A DNA stretch of 64,000 bases from Methylobacterium mesophilicum SR1.6/6 (GCF_000364445.2 NZ_CP043538.1:3987447-4051446), one strand, 5' to 3'; shown: positions 46,233 to 56,458, counted from the first letter of the stretch. A program made the numbers and translations. The notes: generated by a model not told the origin, from the sequence alone.

Positions 46233-46922
46233 CTAGCCGAGGCGCCAGTCGATCGGCCGGACGCCGTGCTCGGCGAGCCAGCGGTTCGCCCGGCCGAACG
46301 GATCCGAACCCGGGAAATCCCGGGCGCGGTTGAGCGGCGATGGGTGACCGCTCTCGAACACGCCGTGGCGGCTCGTATCGATGAGGGCTGCCCGGGCACG
46401 GGCCTGGGCGCCCCAGAGCAGGAACACCGCGGGTTCGGGCCGGGCAGAGACCGCCGCGACTGCCTCGTCGGTGAGCGCCGCCCAGCCGTAGCGCAGATGC
46501 GCCCCCGCCTTGCCAGCCTCAACGGTGAGCGCGCTGTTGAGGAGCAGCACGCCCTGCCGCGCCCAGGCGGTCAGGTCACCGCCCGCCGCCCGGTCGGACC
46601 CAGCTTCCGCCAGGATCACCTTCAGCGAGGCGGGCAGGCGGCCGGATCCTACGAAGGAGAAGGCGAGACCGTTGGCATCGCCCGGGGTCGGATAGGGATC
46701 CTGACCGAGGATCACCGCGCGTACGGCGGGGAGGGGCGTCTCGATGAGGGCGCGGAAGATCCGGTCCGGCGCGGGCAGGACGCGGGCACCGGCCGCCAGC
46801 CGCGCGTCGACGCGCGCCGCCACGGCATCGGCCTGCCCACCCCCGAAGAACGGCAGCGCGAGCCAGGGCGATCCGGAGGCGCGGAAGGCGGAGAGTGCGT
46901 CGGCGACGGGGGTGGCGGTCAT
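46233..46922 (-). CDS. ung: Uracil-DNA glycosylase (family 1)
   Basis: A 229-residue UDG with the catalytic aspartate in ILGQDPYPTPGDANGLAF and the second motif HPSPLNRARDFPGSDPF near the C-terminus. LLLNSALTVEAGKAGAH gives the central Asn. It removes uracil from DNA at the start of base excision repair. ATG 46922 (MTATPVADAL) is the usual family start position; longer in-frame upstream sequence is antisense to hemH and was rejected. Confidence 0.95.
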   Translation of the reverse strand: MTATPVADALSAFRASGSPWLALPFFGGGQADAVAARVDARLAAGARVLPAPDRIFRALIETPLPAVRAVILGQDPYPTPGDANGLAFSFVGSGRLPASLKVILAEAGSDRAAGGDLTAWARQGVLLLNSALTVEAGKAGAHLRYGWAALTDEAVAAVSARPEPAVFLLWGAQARARAALIDTSRHGVFESGHPSPLNRARDFPGSDPFGRANRWLAEHGVRPIDWRLG

Positions 46923-47225
46923 CGGGTCTCGCGGTCTGATCCCGGACCGAGATAGGCGGCGCCGGAGCAGCCTCATAGCAGCGTCGTGGCAGCGGCAGAG
47001 CGGCCGTGGTTGCGGCCCGCCGCCGCCCGTGATTAGGGACAGGGGTCGCGTGTTCGGCTGACCGCGGTGCGGCATGTCGCGTCCGGTCTTCGCGGGGCGG
47101 CATCGCACCCTACATGGAAGCGCACCGACAGGGGTAAGCCTCCGGTCAAGGCCCAAGCGCGTGCGCCGGCCCCCGGATATCTGAAGCCAGAGGAAGGACT
47201 CGGCGCGCGGCGCCGGAACGCTGCC
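46923..47225. other. 303-nt gap between divergent ung and hemH
   Basis: No gene is seen. This shared gap should hold the promoters of both divergent genes. It is as GC-rich as its neighbours and I see no Irr-like TTAGAA-N3-TTCTAA box here, although hemH is a common Irr target in relatives. Confidence 0.5.
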
Positions 47226-48308
47226 ATGAACGAACGCGTCGAACCCGCCGCGCTGGCGAATGGCCGGCCCCTCGCTCCGCTCAAGCCCGCGGCCGACACC
47301 CTGCCGGGCGACCACCCAAAGGTCGCGTGGGGCCGTGTCGGCGTGCTGCTGATGAACCTCGGCACGCCGGAGTGCACGAGCTACTGGCCCATGCGCCGGT
47401 ACCTCAAGGAGTTCCTGTCGGACCGGCGGGTCATCGAGGTGCCGCGGCTGATCTGGTGGCCGCTCCTCAATCTGATCATCCTGACGAAGCGCCCCGGGCC
47501 GAAGGGTCGCGACTACGCGAGCGTCTGGAACAATGCGTTGAACGAGGGACCGCTCAAGACCATCACCCGCGGCCAGTGCGACCGCCTCCAGGCGGCCATG
47601 GGCGATTCGGTCGTGGTCGATTGGGCGATGCGCTACGGCAAGCCCGAGGTCGCCGGCCGGATTCAGGCGCTGCTCGACCAGGGCTGCGATCGCATACTGC
47701 TGGTGCCGCTCTACCCGCAATACGCCGCCGCCACCTCGGCCACGGCCTGTGATCAGGCCTTCCGCGCCCTGATGGACATGCGCTGGCAGCCGACGGTGCG
47801 GGTCTCGCCGCCTTACCACGACGACCCGGTCTACATCGCCGCCATGGCCGATTCGATCCGCGAAGGTCTGGCCAAGCTCGACTTCGAGCCGGAGGTGATC
47901 CTGACCTCGTTCCACGGCGTGCCGCGGAGCTACCTGCTCAAGGGCGACCCGTACCATTGCCAGTGCCACAAGACCGGGCGTCTGATCCGCGAGGCGCTCG
48001 GCCTGCAGCCGGACAAGATGCGGGTCACCTTCCAGTCGCGCTTCGGCAACGAGGAGTGGCTGAAGCCCTACACCGACGAGACGGTGATGGAGCTCGCGAA
48101 GTCGGGGGTGAAGCGGATGGCGATCGTCGCCCCGGGCTTCACGGCGGATTGCCTGGAGACCCTCGAGGAGCTCGACGGCGAGAACCGGCACTATTTCGAG
48201 GAGAACGGCGGCGAGCGCTTCGCCTACATTCCCTGTCTGAACGACAGCGACCTCGGCATGCGGGTGATCGAGCACGTCGTGCGCCGCGAGCTTCAGGGCT
48301 GGATCTGA
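47226..48308 (+). CDS. hemH: Ferrochelatase
   Basis: A 360-residue ferrochelatase with LMNLGTPECTSYWPMRRYLK at the N-terminus, the catalytic histidine in ILTSFHGVPRSYL, PYHCQCHKTGRLI, and FQSRFGNEEWLKPYTDE. It inserts Fe2+ into protoporphyrin IX in the last step of heme synthesis. ATG 47226 (MNERVEPAAL) gives a 40-residue extension before the core, common in Rhizobiales. No other heme gene adjoins it. Confidence 0.95.
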   Translation: MNERVEPAALANGRPLAPLKPAADTLPGDHPKVAWGRVGVLLMNLGTPECTSYWPMRRYLKEFLSDRRVIEVPRLIWWPLLNLIILTKRPGPKGRDYASVWNNALNEGPLKTITRGQCDRLQAAMGDSVVVDWAMRYGKPEVAGRIQALLDQGCDRILLVPLYPQYAAATSATACDQAFRALMDMRWQPTVRVSPPYHDDPVYIAAMADSIREGLAKLDFEPEVILTSFHGVPRSYLLKGDPYHCQCHKTGRLIREALGLQPDKMRVTFQSRFGNEEWLKPYTDETVMELAKSGVKRMAIVAPGFTADCLETLEELDGENRHYFEENGGERFAYIPCLNDSDLGMRVIEHVVRRELQGWI

Positions 48309-48404
48309 GATCCCGGCCGGGATGCCGCTTGCAGCGCGGCCCGGCCCGCCTATTATTTTCCTAAGCCGGGCGGCTCCCTCGATCCGGCGCGGGAGGATGA
48401 TCTC

Positions 48405-48563
48405 ATGGCGTTCTTCATCGGCATCGCGTGTCCGTGGATCCTGATCGTGGCGCTCGACTGGATCGCGGAGGGCCGCCGCACAGCGGAACTCGCCGCCCAC
48501 GGGATCACGCCGCAACCCGCGCCGGCGCAGTCGAGCTACCTCGTGCCTGATCGACCGTATTGA
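48405..48563 (+). CDS. 52-residue single-helix microprotein downstream of hemH
   Basis: A short ORF with GGAGG (48391-48395) 9 nt before ATG 48405. The product begins MAFFIGIACPWILIVALDWI, a hydrophobic N-terminal helix, followed by a basic turn EGRRTAEL and a proline/serine-rich tail. It would be a single-pass membrane protein with a short cytoplasmic tail. No family is recognised. The good ribosome site and amino-acid pattern support a gene; the linkage to hemH may be accidental (96 nt apart). Confidence 0.5.
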   Translation: MAFFIGIACPWILIVALDWIAEGRRTAELAAHGITPQPAPAQSSYLVPDRPY

Positions 48564-48865
48564 AGGGGCCGACCGACCGGCATCCGGCCTCAGAGGTGAC
48601 CCGTTCGCAACTGTGCGGGCGGGATGCTCGGGCACGCTGCCCGATCAACCCTTTCCCGGGCGCTTGCACCGTCAGCGGGATGCGATCCGGGATCCAGCAC
48701 GAAAGGTCGGGACGCGTCTATCCCGTGCAAGCGGCGGCGCGTTCGCGGCGCTCAAGGTGCCGGATTCCGGATCACCCTTAACGTCCGTCTCTGGTGTCCG
48801 GAGAAGGGCTGCGGTCCCGATGGGAGAGGGGCGGCATCCGTCGATGACGCGCCCCGATGCACCAG
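48564..48865. other. 302-nt convergent gap without gene or family-A repeat
   Basis: The stretch between the 52-codon ORF and the stop of the parvulin gene shows no recognisable gene on either strand and no obvious terminator. It is the only convergent gap above 100 nt in the window that lacks a copy of repeat family A. Confidence 0.5.
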
Positions 48866-49783
48866 CTACGGCTTCTTCGGTTCCTGCGCCGGCTGCGCCG
48901 CCTCGGCGGGCGCGTCGGTGCGCTCGATCTTCGCCTCCGAGCGCAGCTTCAGGATCATGTCCTGCTGCGCCTTGCGGATCAGGTGCTGGTCGATCTGCTC
49001 CTTCAATTCGTCGAAGGTCGGCTGCGGCTTCGTCCGCTTCTCCTCGACCCTGATGACGTGCCAGCCGAACTGCGTCTTGATCGGGTCGGAGACCTGGCCG
49101 GGCTTCATCGCGAAGGCGGCGGTGGCGAAGTCCGGCACCATCCGCTCCTTGGTGAACCAGCCGAGATCCCCGCCCTCGGCCTTCGAGCCCGGATCCTTCG
49201 AGGTCTCGGCCGCGACCTTGGCGAAATCCTCGCCGCCCTTGATGCGGGCCGCGATCTTCTTGGCCTCGGCCTCGTTGTCCACGAGGATGTGGCGGGCGTG
49301 CACCTCCTCCTCCGGCTTCATCAGCTTGACGGTCTGATCGTAGATCGCGTGCTCGGCCTCGGGAGTGACGGCGCGCTTGGCCTCCTGCTCGAGGTAGTCA
49401 TCGAGCAAAAGCTTGTCGCGGAAATAGGCGAGCTTGCGCTTGAACTCCGGGGTGTCGCCGACCTTGGCGGCCTCGGCCGCCTGCGCGCCGACCCGCAGGT
49501 CGACCATGTAGTCGACGAGCAGGTTCTTCTTCTGCGCCTCGTCGACGCCTGGCAGCGACAGGGCCGGGTCGTCGGCCGCGATGGCGAGGTCGCCCTGCGT
49601 GATCGGCTTGCCGTTGACGCTGGCCGCCACCGAGTCCGGTCCGGCCGCGACGGCGGGCGTGTTCGCCGCGGGCGTCGTGGCTTGGACCGGAGCCTTCTGG
49701 GGCGCCTGCGCCAGCGCGAATCCCGGCATCGCGATCATGACGGCGAGCGCGCTGGCGCGCCGGAGGAGGGCGGTGTTCGGCAT
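48866..49783 (-). CDS. Periplasmic parvulin-type peptidyl-prolyl isomerase
   Basis: A 305-residue SurA/PrsA-like protein. A signal peptide (cleavage after about FALAQA) is followed by an SurA-N-like helical part and a parvulin domain (VHARHILVDNEAEAKKIAAR, SKAEGGDLGWFTKERMVPDF, QFGWHVIRVEEKR). A low-complexity tail of A, P, Q and K ends it. It should assist folding of outer-membrane or secreted proteins. It is divergent from secA, a conserved arrangement in Rhizobiales. Confidence 0.9.
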   Translation of the reverse strand: MPNTALLRRASALAVMIAMPGFALAQAPQKAPVQATTPAANTPAVAAGPDSVAASVNGKPITQGDLAIAADDPALSLPGVDEAQKKNLLVDYMVDLRVGAQAAEAAKVGDTPEFKRKLAYFRDKLLLDDYLEQEAKRAVTPEAEHAIYDQTVKLMKPEEEVHARHILVDNEAEAKKIAARIKGGEDFAKVAAETSKDPGSKAEGGDLGWFTKERMVPDFATAAFAMKPGQVSDPIKTQFGWHVIRVEEKRTKPQPTFDELKEQIDQHLIRKAQQDMILKLRSEAKIERTDAPAEAAQPAQEPKKP

Positions 49784-50045
49784 GCGGGCGAAGTCCTCGG
49801 CTCTTGTCTCTGATCCGCCCAGGTGCGGGCCGGGCGGCTGGCCGCGGCACAGGTGGCCCGCGTTGCGCGAGAAGGCAAGCGCGGCCGTTCCGACGATGCC
49901 GGAACCGTGACCGGACCCAAGCGCGTTGAGGGCTGCCCCTTACAGGTGCGCCGGCCGATGTTTACCTCTATAAGCCCGGCCAACTCCGCCCAGGCCGGCC
50001 CGCCACGATCACCCGTGGGCGGGCTCGCGCGTCCGCAGGTCAACG

Positions 50046-52937
50046 ATGCTCGGCTCTTTCGCCAAGAAGATTTTCGGCTCCTCGAACGACCGGCGCGTCA
50101 AGGGCTACCGCCCGCGCGTCGCTCAGATCAACGCGCTGGAACCGGAGATCCAGGCGCTGTCGGATGAGGCCCTTCGCGCCCGCACCGACATGCTGAAGGC
50201 GGAACTTGCGAGCGGCAAGAGCCTCGACGACATCCTCGTCCCCGCCTTCGCCACGGTGCGCGAGGCGGCCAAGCGCGTGCTCGGCCAGCGTCACTTCGAT
50301 GTCCAGCTCATCGGCGGCATGGTGCTGCACGAAGGCGGCATCTCCGAGATGAAGACCGGCGAGGGCAAGACCCTGGTGGCGACGCTGCCGGTCTACCTCA
50401 ACGCCCTGGAGGGCAAGGGCGTCCACGTCGTTACGGTGAACGACTATCTGGCATCCCGCGACGCGGAATGGATGGGCCGGGTCTACCGATTCCTGGGCCT
50501 CTCGGTCGGCACCATCGTGCACGGGCTCGACGACGCGCAGCGCAAGGACGCCTACGCGTGCGACATCACCTACGGTACCAACAACGAGTACGGCTTCGAC
50601 TACCTGCGGGACAACATGAAGTACGAGATGTCCCAGCTGACCCAGCGGGGGCACAACTACGCCATCGTCGACGAGGTCGATTCAATCCTGATCGACGAGG
50701 CCCGCACGCCGCTGATCATCTCGGGGCCGGTGGACGACCGCTCGGAACTCTACGTGTCGGTCGATGCGCTGATGCCCCGGCTGGTGCGCGAGCACTACGA
50801 CCTCGACGAGAAGCAGCGCACCGTCTCGCTCACCGAGGACGGTAACGAGTTCGTCGAGGAGGCGATGCGCGAGGCCGGCCTCCTCAAGGAGGGGGACCTC
50901 TACGACGCACACAACGTCACGCTGGTCCACCACGTGAACCAGGCCCTGCGCGCCCACACGCTGTTCACCCGAGACAAGGACTACATCGTCAAGAACGACG
51001 AGGTGGTGATCATTGACGAGTTCACCGGCCGCATGATGCAGGGCCGGCGCTACTCGGAGGGTCTGCATCAGGCTCTGGAAGCCAAGGAGCGGGTCACGAT
51101 CCAGCCCGAGAACCAGACGCTCGCCTCGATCACCTTCCAGAACTATTTCCGCCTCTACAAGACGCTCGCCGGCATGACCGGCACGGCCTCCACGGAGGCC
51201 GACGAGTTCGCCGAGATCTACAAGCTCGACGTGGTGGACATCCCGACTAACAAGGAGGTCGAGCGCGTCGACGAGGACGACGAGGTCTACCGCACGGTCG
51301 AGGAGAAGTACGCCGGGATTATCGCCGAGATCGACAAGGCGCATGCCCGCCACCAGCCGATCCTGGTCGGCACCGGCTCGATCGAGAAGTCGGAGTTGCT
51401 CGCGGAACTCCTGAAGAAGCACGGCTACAGCCTGCTCGACTATTCGGATCCCAACGCGCTGACCGACGTCTACGCCGCCGCCCGCGAGGGCCGGGTGACC
51501 AAGCGCTTCGCCGTGCTGAACGCCCGCTTCCACGAGCAGGAGGCCTACATCGTGGCCGAAGCCGGCGTGCCCGGCGCGATCACCATCGCCACCAATATGG
51601 CCGGCCGCGGCACCGACATCAAACTCGGCGGCAACCTCGAGATGCGGATCGAGAAGGAGCTCGGCCATCTCGCCGACGGCCCGGAACGCGACGCGGCCAT
51701 CGAGGCGATCAAGGCCGAGATCGCGGAGAACCGCACCAAGGTGCTGGCCTCGGGCGAGCCGGCCGATCCGGCGGCGGGCCGCAAGAAGGACCTGCCAGGC
51801 GGGCTCTACATCATCGGCACCGAGCGCCACGAATCGCGACGGATCGACAACCAGCTCCGCGGCCGTTCCGGTCGCCAGGGCGATCCCGGCCGCTCGAAGT
51901 TCTACCTGTCGCTTCAGGACGACCTGATGCGGATCTTCGGCTCCGACCGCATGGACGGGATGCTGCAGAAGCTCGGCCTGGAGCAGGGCGAGGCGATCAT
52001 CCACCCTTGGATCAACAAGGCGATCGAGAAGGCGCAGCAGAAGGTCGAGGCGCGCAACTTCGACATGCGCAAGAACGTGCTCAAGTACGACAACGTCATG
52101 AACGACCAGCGCAAGGTCGTCTTCGAGCAGCGCCGCGACTTCATGGGTCAGGACAGCGTCCGCGAGACCGTGGACGAGATGCGCGAGGGCGTGATCGACG
52201 ACCTCGTGGCCCGCCACATCCCCGAGAACGCCTACGCCGAGCAGTGGGACGTGGCCGGCCTGCGCGAGCAGGTGAAGGAGGTCCTGAACCTCGACGTGCC
52301 GGTGGAGGACTGGGCCAAGGAAGAGGGCATCGCCGACGAGGAGATGCGCGAGCGCCTGCTCAAGGCGGCCGATGCGGCCTACGCCGAGCGGACCGAGAAA
52401 AACGGCGCCGAGATCACCGCCTATATCGAGAAGCAGGTCCTGCTCCAGACCCTGGACCATCTCTGGCGCGAGCACCTCGTGACGCTGGATCACCTCCGGC
52501 AGGTGATCGGCTGGCGCGGCTTTGCCCAGCGGGACCCGCTGAACGAGTACAAGTCCGAGGCCTTCGACCTGTTCAACGGGCTCGTGACCGCCCTGCGCGA
52601 GCAGGTCACCGCGCAGCTCTCGCGCGTCGAGATCGTGATGCAGGAGCAGCAGGACGAGTATCCGCCGGGTGGCCCGGAGCTGCCGCCGATGTTCGCCCAG
52701 CACCTCGACCCGGTCACCGGCGAGAACGAGATGGATTATGCCGGGCGCGGCTCGGGCAGCGATGGCGGTGGCGGCCCCGCTTACGGCTACGCTGCCCAGG
52801 GCCTCGCGGCGGACGGCGCCGTGCTGGAGCGTGATCCGACCGACACCGCAACCTGGGGCCGCGTCGGCCGCAACGAGCCGTGCCCCTGCGGCTCGGGCAA
52901 GAAGTACAAGCACTGCCACGGCAGCCTGCAGGCCTGA
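50046..52937 (+). CDS. secA: Preprotein translocase ATPase SecA
   Basis: A 963-residue SecA with Walker [15 protein letters not shown], the DEVD box [16 protein letters not shown], the second nucleotide domain ([12 protein letters not shown]), and [19 protein letters not shown]. The C-terminal zinc-binding motif [14 protein letters not shown] is complete. It drives post-translational export of proteins through SecYEG. ATG 50046 ([16 protein letters not shown]) is the typical start. Its stop is only 7 nt before the bioD start. Confidence 0.98.
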   Translation: MLGSFAKKIFGSSNDRRVKGYRPRVAQINALEPEIQALSDEALRARTDMLKAELASGKSLDDILVPAFATVREAAKRVLGQRHFDVQLIGGMVLHEGGISEMKTGEGKTLVATLPVYLNALEGKGVHVVTVNDYLASRDAEWMGRVYRFLGLSVGTIVHGLDDAQRKDAYACDITYGTNNEYGFDYLRDNMKYEMSQLTQRGHNYAIVDEVDSILIDEARTPLIISGPVDDRSELYVSVDALMPRLVREHYDLDEKQRTVSLTEDGNEFVEEAMREAGLLKEGDLYDAHNVTLVHHVNQALRAHTLFTRDKDYIVKNDEVVIIDEFTGRMMQGRRYSEGLHQALEAKERVTIQPENQTLASITFQNYFRLYKTLAGMTGTASTEADEFAEIYKLDVVDIPTNKEVERVDEDDEVYRTVEEKYAGIIAEIDKAHARHQPILVGTGSIEKSELLAELLKKHGYSLLDYSDPNALTDVYAAAREGRVTKRFAVLNARFHEQEAYIVAEAGVPGAITIATNMAGRGTDIKLGGNLEMRIEKELGHLADGPERDAAIEAIKAEIAENRTKVLASGEPADPAAGRKKDLPGGLYIIGTERHESRRIDNQLRGRSGRQGDPGRSKFYLSLQDDLMRIFGSDRMDGMLQKLGLEQGEAIIHPWINKAIEKAQQKVEARNFDMRKNVLKYDNVMNDQRKVVFEQRRDFMGQDSVRETVDEMREGVIDDLVARHIPENAYAEQWDVAGLREQVKEVLNLDVPVEDWAKEEGIADEEMRERLLKAADAAYAERTEKNGAEITAYIEKQVLLQTLDHLWREHLVTLDHLRQVIGWRGFAQRDPLNEYKSEAFDLFNGLVTALREQVTAQLSRVEIVMQEQQDEYPPGGPELPPMFAQHLDPVTGENEMDYAGRGSGSDGGGGPAYGYAAQGLAADGAVLERDPTDTATWGRVGRNEPCPCGSGKKYKHCHGSLQA

Positions 52938-52944
52938 CGCCGCC

Positions 52945-53622
52945 ATGCCCGCGCGGACGGTCTTCATCGCCGGCGCCGGCACGGAGATCGGCAAGACCTA
53001 CGTCACCGCGGCCCTGACCCGCTGCCTGCGGGCAGGCGGCCGGACGGTCCGGACGCTGAAGCCGCTGGCGAGCGGCGTCCCGCCGCTGCACGACCCGGGC
53101 TTTGCCGAGAGCGACACGGCGCGCCTCCTGGACGCGCAGGACCTCGTCCTCGATGCCGAGGCCGTGGAGGGCTGCTCACCCTGGCGTTTCTCTGCACCGC
53201 TCTCGCCCGATCAGGCGGCCGTGCTCGAGGGCCGGTCCCTGGACCTCGACGACCTCATCGGCTGGTGCCGGTCGCAGATCGCCGGCACGCCGGGGACGCT
53301 GCTGATCGAGGGCGTGGGCGGCCTGATGAGCCCGGTCACCGCGGCGGCGACAGGTCTGGACTGGCTCAAGGCCCTGTCGGTGCCGGCTCTCCTGGTGACC
53401 GGCAGCTACCTCGGCGCGATCAGCCACGCGCTGACCGCCTGCGAGACCCTGCGCCGGTACGACGTTCCGCTGCTCGCCGTGGTGGTGAGCGAGAGCGTCG
53501 GCGCTCCCGCGCCGGTCGGAACCGTGGCCGCGTCGATCGCCCGGCACGCCGGTGCACCGGTCTTCTGCCTGAAGCGCGGCGAAGCCTGCCCGGAGCGGCT
53601 TGCGGCCCTGATCGATTCCTGA
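52945..53622 (+). CDS. bioD: Dethiobiotin synthetase
   Basis: A 225-residue BioD. The P-loop is GAGTEIGKTYVTAAL, the substrate/Mg site lies around KPLASGVPP and ESDTARL, and EGVGGLMSPVT is the family hallmark. It closes the ureido ring of dethiobiotin from DAPA, CO2 and ATP in biotin synthesis. It is only 7 nt after secA, suggesting co-transcription, and no other bio gene is nearby, so it is an orphan of the pathway here. Confidence 0.92.
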   Translation: MPARTVFIAGAGTEIGKTYVTAALTRCLRAGGRTVRTLKPLASGVPPLHDPGFAESDTARLLDAQDLVLDAEAVEGCSPWRFSAPLSPDQAAVLEGRSLDLDDLIGWCRSQIAGTPGTLLIEGVGGLMSPVTAAATGLDWLKALSVPALLVTGSYLGAISHALTACETLRRYDVPLLAVVVSESVGAPAPVGTVAASIARHAGAPVFCLKRGEACPERLAALIDS

Positions 53623-53806
53623 ACGGACGATTCCGATCCGGCAGGTGGGTTCGGCAAGGCATCGCGCAGATTCGGTATCCACACCCTGGGATCACGGTCT
53701 TCGCGTTGTGAACAACGTCCTCGCTGGACGGCGTCGCCGAAGCCGCTACCTGTCGAACGGTGCCGAACTGCCGAGATTCCGGCGGGATGCCTGCGGGAAC
53801 CGTGCG

Positions 53807-55744
53807 ATGAGCCAGTCTATAGCCCCCGCGGCGAATCCCCCGGTCGAGGCGGGGGAGACCGAGCCGGCCCACGGCCGGCTGAAAGCCGGCCTGATCCTGG
53901 GTGCGCTGGGTGTGGTGTACGGCGACATCGGCACGAGCCCGCTCTACGCGTTCAAGGAGGCGGTGAAGGCGGCGACCAGCGGGGGCGCCTCGGTGCCGGC
54001 GGCGGCCACGGGCGCGGTGTCGCTGATCCTGTGGTCGCTGATCCTGATCGTGTCGCTGAAATACGCGGTGCTGATCCTGCGCGCCGACAACCGCGGCGAG
54101 GGCGGCATCGTGGCCATGCTGGCGCTGCTCGGGGCGCGGCAGGCGCGTCCGGGCACGTGGAAGGCGCTGCTGCTGGTGGTGGGCCTTGTGGGCGCGGCGC
54201 TGCTCTACGGGGACGGGGCGATCACGCCGGCGATCTCGGTTCTGTCGGCGATCGAGGGCCTGAAGGTCGATGCGCCGGCGCTCGGACCCTACGTGGTGCC
54301 GATCACGCTGGTGATCCTGATCGGGCTGTTCCTCGTGCAGCACAAGGGCGTGGCCGCCATCGGCCGCGTCTTCGGCCCCGTCATGCTGGTCTGGTTCGTG
54401 GTGCTCGCCCTGCTGGGCGTCGGCGGCATCGTCGGCAGCCCCGGGATCCTCGCGGCCGCCAACCCGCTCCGGGCCGTCGATTTCATGCTGCACGCCGGTG
54501 TGCACGTGAGCTTCGCGATGCTGGGCGCGGCGTTCCTGGCGGTGACGGGCGGCGAGGCGATGTACGCCGATCTCGGCCATTTCGGCGCCCTGCCGATCCG
54601 CGCGGCCTGGTTCGCGCTGGTGCTGCCGGCGCTGGTGCTCAACTATTTCGGCCAGGGCGCGCTGCTGCTTGCCGAGCCCGACGCGCTGGAGAACCCGTTC
54701 TTCCACCTGTGCCCTGATTGGGCACACCTGCCGCTCATCGCCCTGGCCACCCTGGCCACGATCATCGCGTCGCAGGCGATCATCTCGGGCGTGTTCTCGC
54801 TGACGCAGCAATCGGTGCAGCTCGGCTTCCTCCCGGCGATGCGCATCGTCCAGACGGCGCGCGAGGAGCGCGGCCAGATCTACGTGCCGATGGTGAACTG
54901 GCTGCTTGCCGCCGCGACTTTGGTGGCAGTCGTCATGTTCGGCTCGTCCGACGCCCTGGCGGGCGCCTACGGCATCGCGGTGTCGATGCTGATGGGCATC
55001 ACGACGCTGCTCGCGGCCCTGATCGCCCTGCGCTGGGGCTACAATCCCGTTCTCGTGGTCGCTGTGAACGGCGTCTTCCTCATGATCGACGCGGTGTTCC
55101 TCGCCGCAAACAGCGTCAAGATCCTGGAGGGCGGCTGGTTTCCCCTGGTCCTTGCCGGCCTCGTCGCGCTGATGATGCTGACCTGGAAGAAGGGCAACGA
55201 GCTGGTCGAGGAGGCGCGGGTCGCCCTGCGGCTCTCGGAGGACGTGTTCCTCTCCGGCCTCCAGCACCGCGACCTCCTGCGCCTGCCCGGCACGGCGGCC
55301 TTCCTGTCGGCGGCGGAGCACGGGATCCCGCTGCACCTCTCGCGCTTCGTGGAGCGCAACCACGCCCTGATGGAGCGCATCCTGATCATCACGGCGCTCT
55401 ACGAGGAGACGCCCAGCGTCCCGCGGGAGCGGCGCGCCCACGTGACCATCCTGGCGCCGGACTTCTACCGGGTGATCCTCCGCTACGGTTTCATGGAGGA
55501 GGCCTCGATCCCGGAGGGGCTCTCCCGCGCGGTCGAGTCCCGGCACCTGCCGCCGCACGTGCTCGACGACATGACCGTGTTCGTCGGGCACGAGACGATC
55601 ATCCCCAAGAAGGACAAGCGCGGGATGGCGCCCTGGCGCGAGAACCTGTTCGCCTTCATGCAGCGCAACGCCGAGCGCACCGGCGCCTTCTTCGGCGTGC
55701 CGACCCGGCAGGTGGTAGAGGTCGGCACCGAGATCGAGATCTGA
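53807..55744 (+). CDS. kup: Low-affinity potassium transporter Kup
   Basis: A 645-residue KUP/HAK transporter with the conserved GVVYGDIGTSPLYAFKEA at the start of helix 1, ILRADNRGEGGIVAMLAL, about 12 helices to residue 460, and a cytoplasmic C-terminal domain ending with FFGVPTRQVVEVGTEIEI. It carries K+/H+ symport. ATG 53807 gives a short N-terminal tail before helix 1. Rhizobiales often have several kup genes; only one lies here. The 184-nt upstream gap holds the likely promoter. Confidence 0.95.
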   Translation: MSQSIAPAANPPVEAGETEPAHGRLKAGLILGALGVVYGDIGTSPLYAFKEAVKAATSGGASVPAAATGAVSLILWSLILIVSLKYAVLILRADNRGEGGIVAMLALLGARQARPGTWKALLLVVGLVGAALLYGDGAITPAISVLSAIEGLKVDAPALGPYVVPITLVILIGLFLVQHKGVAAIGRVFGPVMLVWFVVLALLGVGGIVGSPGILAAANPLRAVDFMLHAGVHVSFAMLGAAFLAVTGGEAMYADLGHFGALPIRAAWFALVLPALVLNYFGQGALLLAEPDALENPFFHLCPDWAHLPLIALATLATIIASQAIISGVFSLTQQSVQLGFLPAMRIVQTAREERGQIYVPMVNWLLAAATLVAVVMFGSSDALAGAYGIAVSMLMGITTLLAALIALRWGYNPVLVVAVNGVFLMIDAVFLAANSVKILEGGWFPLVLAGLVALMMLTWKKGNELVEEARVALRLSEDVFLSGLQHRDLLRLPGTAAFLSAAEHGIPLHLSRFVERNHALMERILIITALYEETPSVPRERRAHVTILAPDFYRVILRYGFMEEASIPEGLSRAVESRHLPPHVLDDMTVFVGHETIIPKKDKRGMAPWRENLFAFMQRNAERTGAFFGVPTRQVVEVGTEIEI

Positions 55745-56053
55745 GGGCGTCGCGAGACTATCCGGGCGCGATCAAAGTGCTCGGCAGGTCCATGCCGATG
55801 ACCGCCTGAGTCCTCCGGAGAGAACGCGCGCCGTAGCAAGCCCGGTGCTCGCGGAACGGACTTGCCTGCGCGCGGCACGACACGGGGCCGCCCCACGCAA
55901 GAGGCTGAGCGTCGGCCCGAGGTCTTGCGGAGCGGCGCACAGAAACTTGAGGCCCGGCCGGCACGCCGCACGGAACCGGAGCCTTCCGCCCTCGTTCCGA
56001 CCCGACACGGGCGAAGCACCCTTGCGGCGTGCGCCCCGGATCGGAGGGACATC
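55745..56053. other. 309-nt gap between kup and the CsbD-like gene
   Basis: No gene is visible. It contains a candidate EcfG-type stress promoter (55972-55996) near its right end, 58 nt before the downstream start. Confidence 0.5.
55972..55996 (+). promoter_or_regulatory. Candidate EcfG (general stress sigma) promoter
   Basis: GGAAC (55972-55976) and CGTT (55993-55996) are separated by 16 nt, the pattern GGAAC-N16-CGTT recognised by EcfG-type sigma factors in Methylobacterium and relatives. The downstream gene (start 56054) is CsbD-like, a typical stress-regulon class. In GC-rich sequence this pair can occur by chance. Confidence 0.5.
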
Positions 56054-56458
56054 ATGAACAGAGATCATCTCGAGGGCGGGCTTCGCCACCTCCGGGGACG
56101 TGCCAAGACGGCGGCGGGTGCCGTCCGCGGCCGCCCCGGGGATCAGTTCGACGGCGCCTACGATCAGGCCGCCGGTGCAGCGCAATACGCCTACGGCGAG
56201 GCCCGCGACACGGTCCGCGATCTGCGCCAGGGCGGCGAGCACCTCGTCGAGGAGGGGCGCGCCCGGTTCCGCGATGCCAGCGAGCGCGGCCATGCCCTGG
56301 CCGACGAGGCGATCGAGCGCGGCCAGCATTACCGTGACCGGGCGATCCATCATGGGCGCCATCTCGCGGCGCGCGCCGACGAGAACCGCGGGACGACGCT
56401 CGCCCTCGTGGCCGCCGTCGCCTTCGGCCTGGGCTGGCTGGCCCGGCCGACACGCTGA
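56054..56458 (+). CDS. CsbD-like stress protein with C-terminal membrane helix
   Basis: A 134-residue protein. The N-terminus MNRDHLEGGLRHLRGRAKTA and FDGAYDQAAGAAQYAYGEAR follows the CsbD pattern (about residues 1-50). A helical, charged middle region with ARFRDASERGHALADEAIE follows. The end is a hydrophobic helix (TTLALVAAVAFGLGWLARP) that may anchor it to the membrane. CsbD proteins are abundant under general stress but of unknown biochemistry. A strong ribosome site GGAGGGAC precedes ATG 56054, and an EcfG-like promoter lies upstream. Confidence 0.75.
   Translation: MNRDHLEGGLRHLRGRAKTAAGAVRGRPGDQFDGAYDQAAGAAQYAYGEARDTVRDLRQGGEHLVEEGRARFRDASERGHALADEAIERGQHYRDRAIHHGRHLAARADENRGTTLALVAAVAFGLGWLARPTR

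Noticed and set aside
47067..47225. In-frame extension of hemH by about 53 codons
   Set aside because: The extension is arginine/proline-rich, reads through the shared promoter gap with ung and has no family match; ATG 47226 is the better start.
50682..52994. A 770-codon minus-strand open frame opposite secA
   Set aside because: It is antisense to secA and has no motif; it mirrors the high third-position GC of the real gene. The same applies to long antisense frames opposite sufBC, kup and divL.
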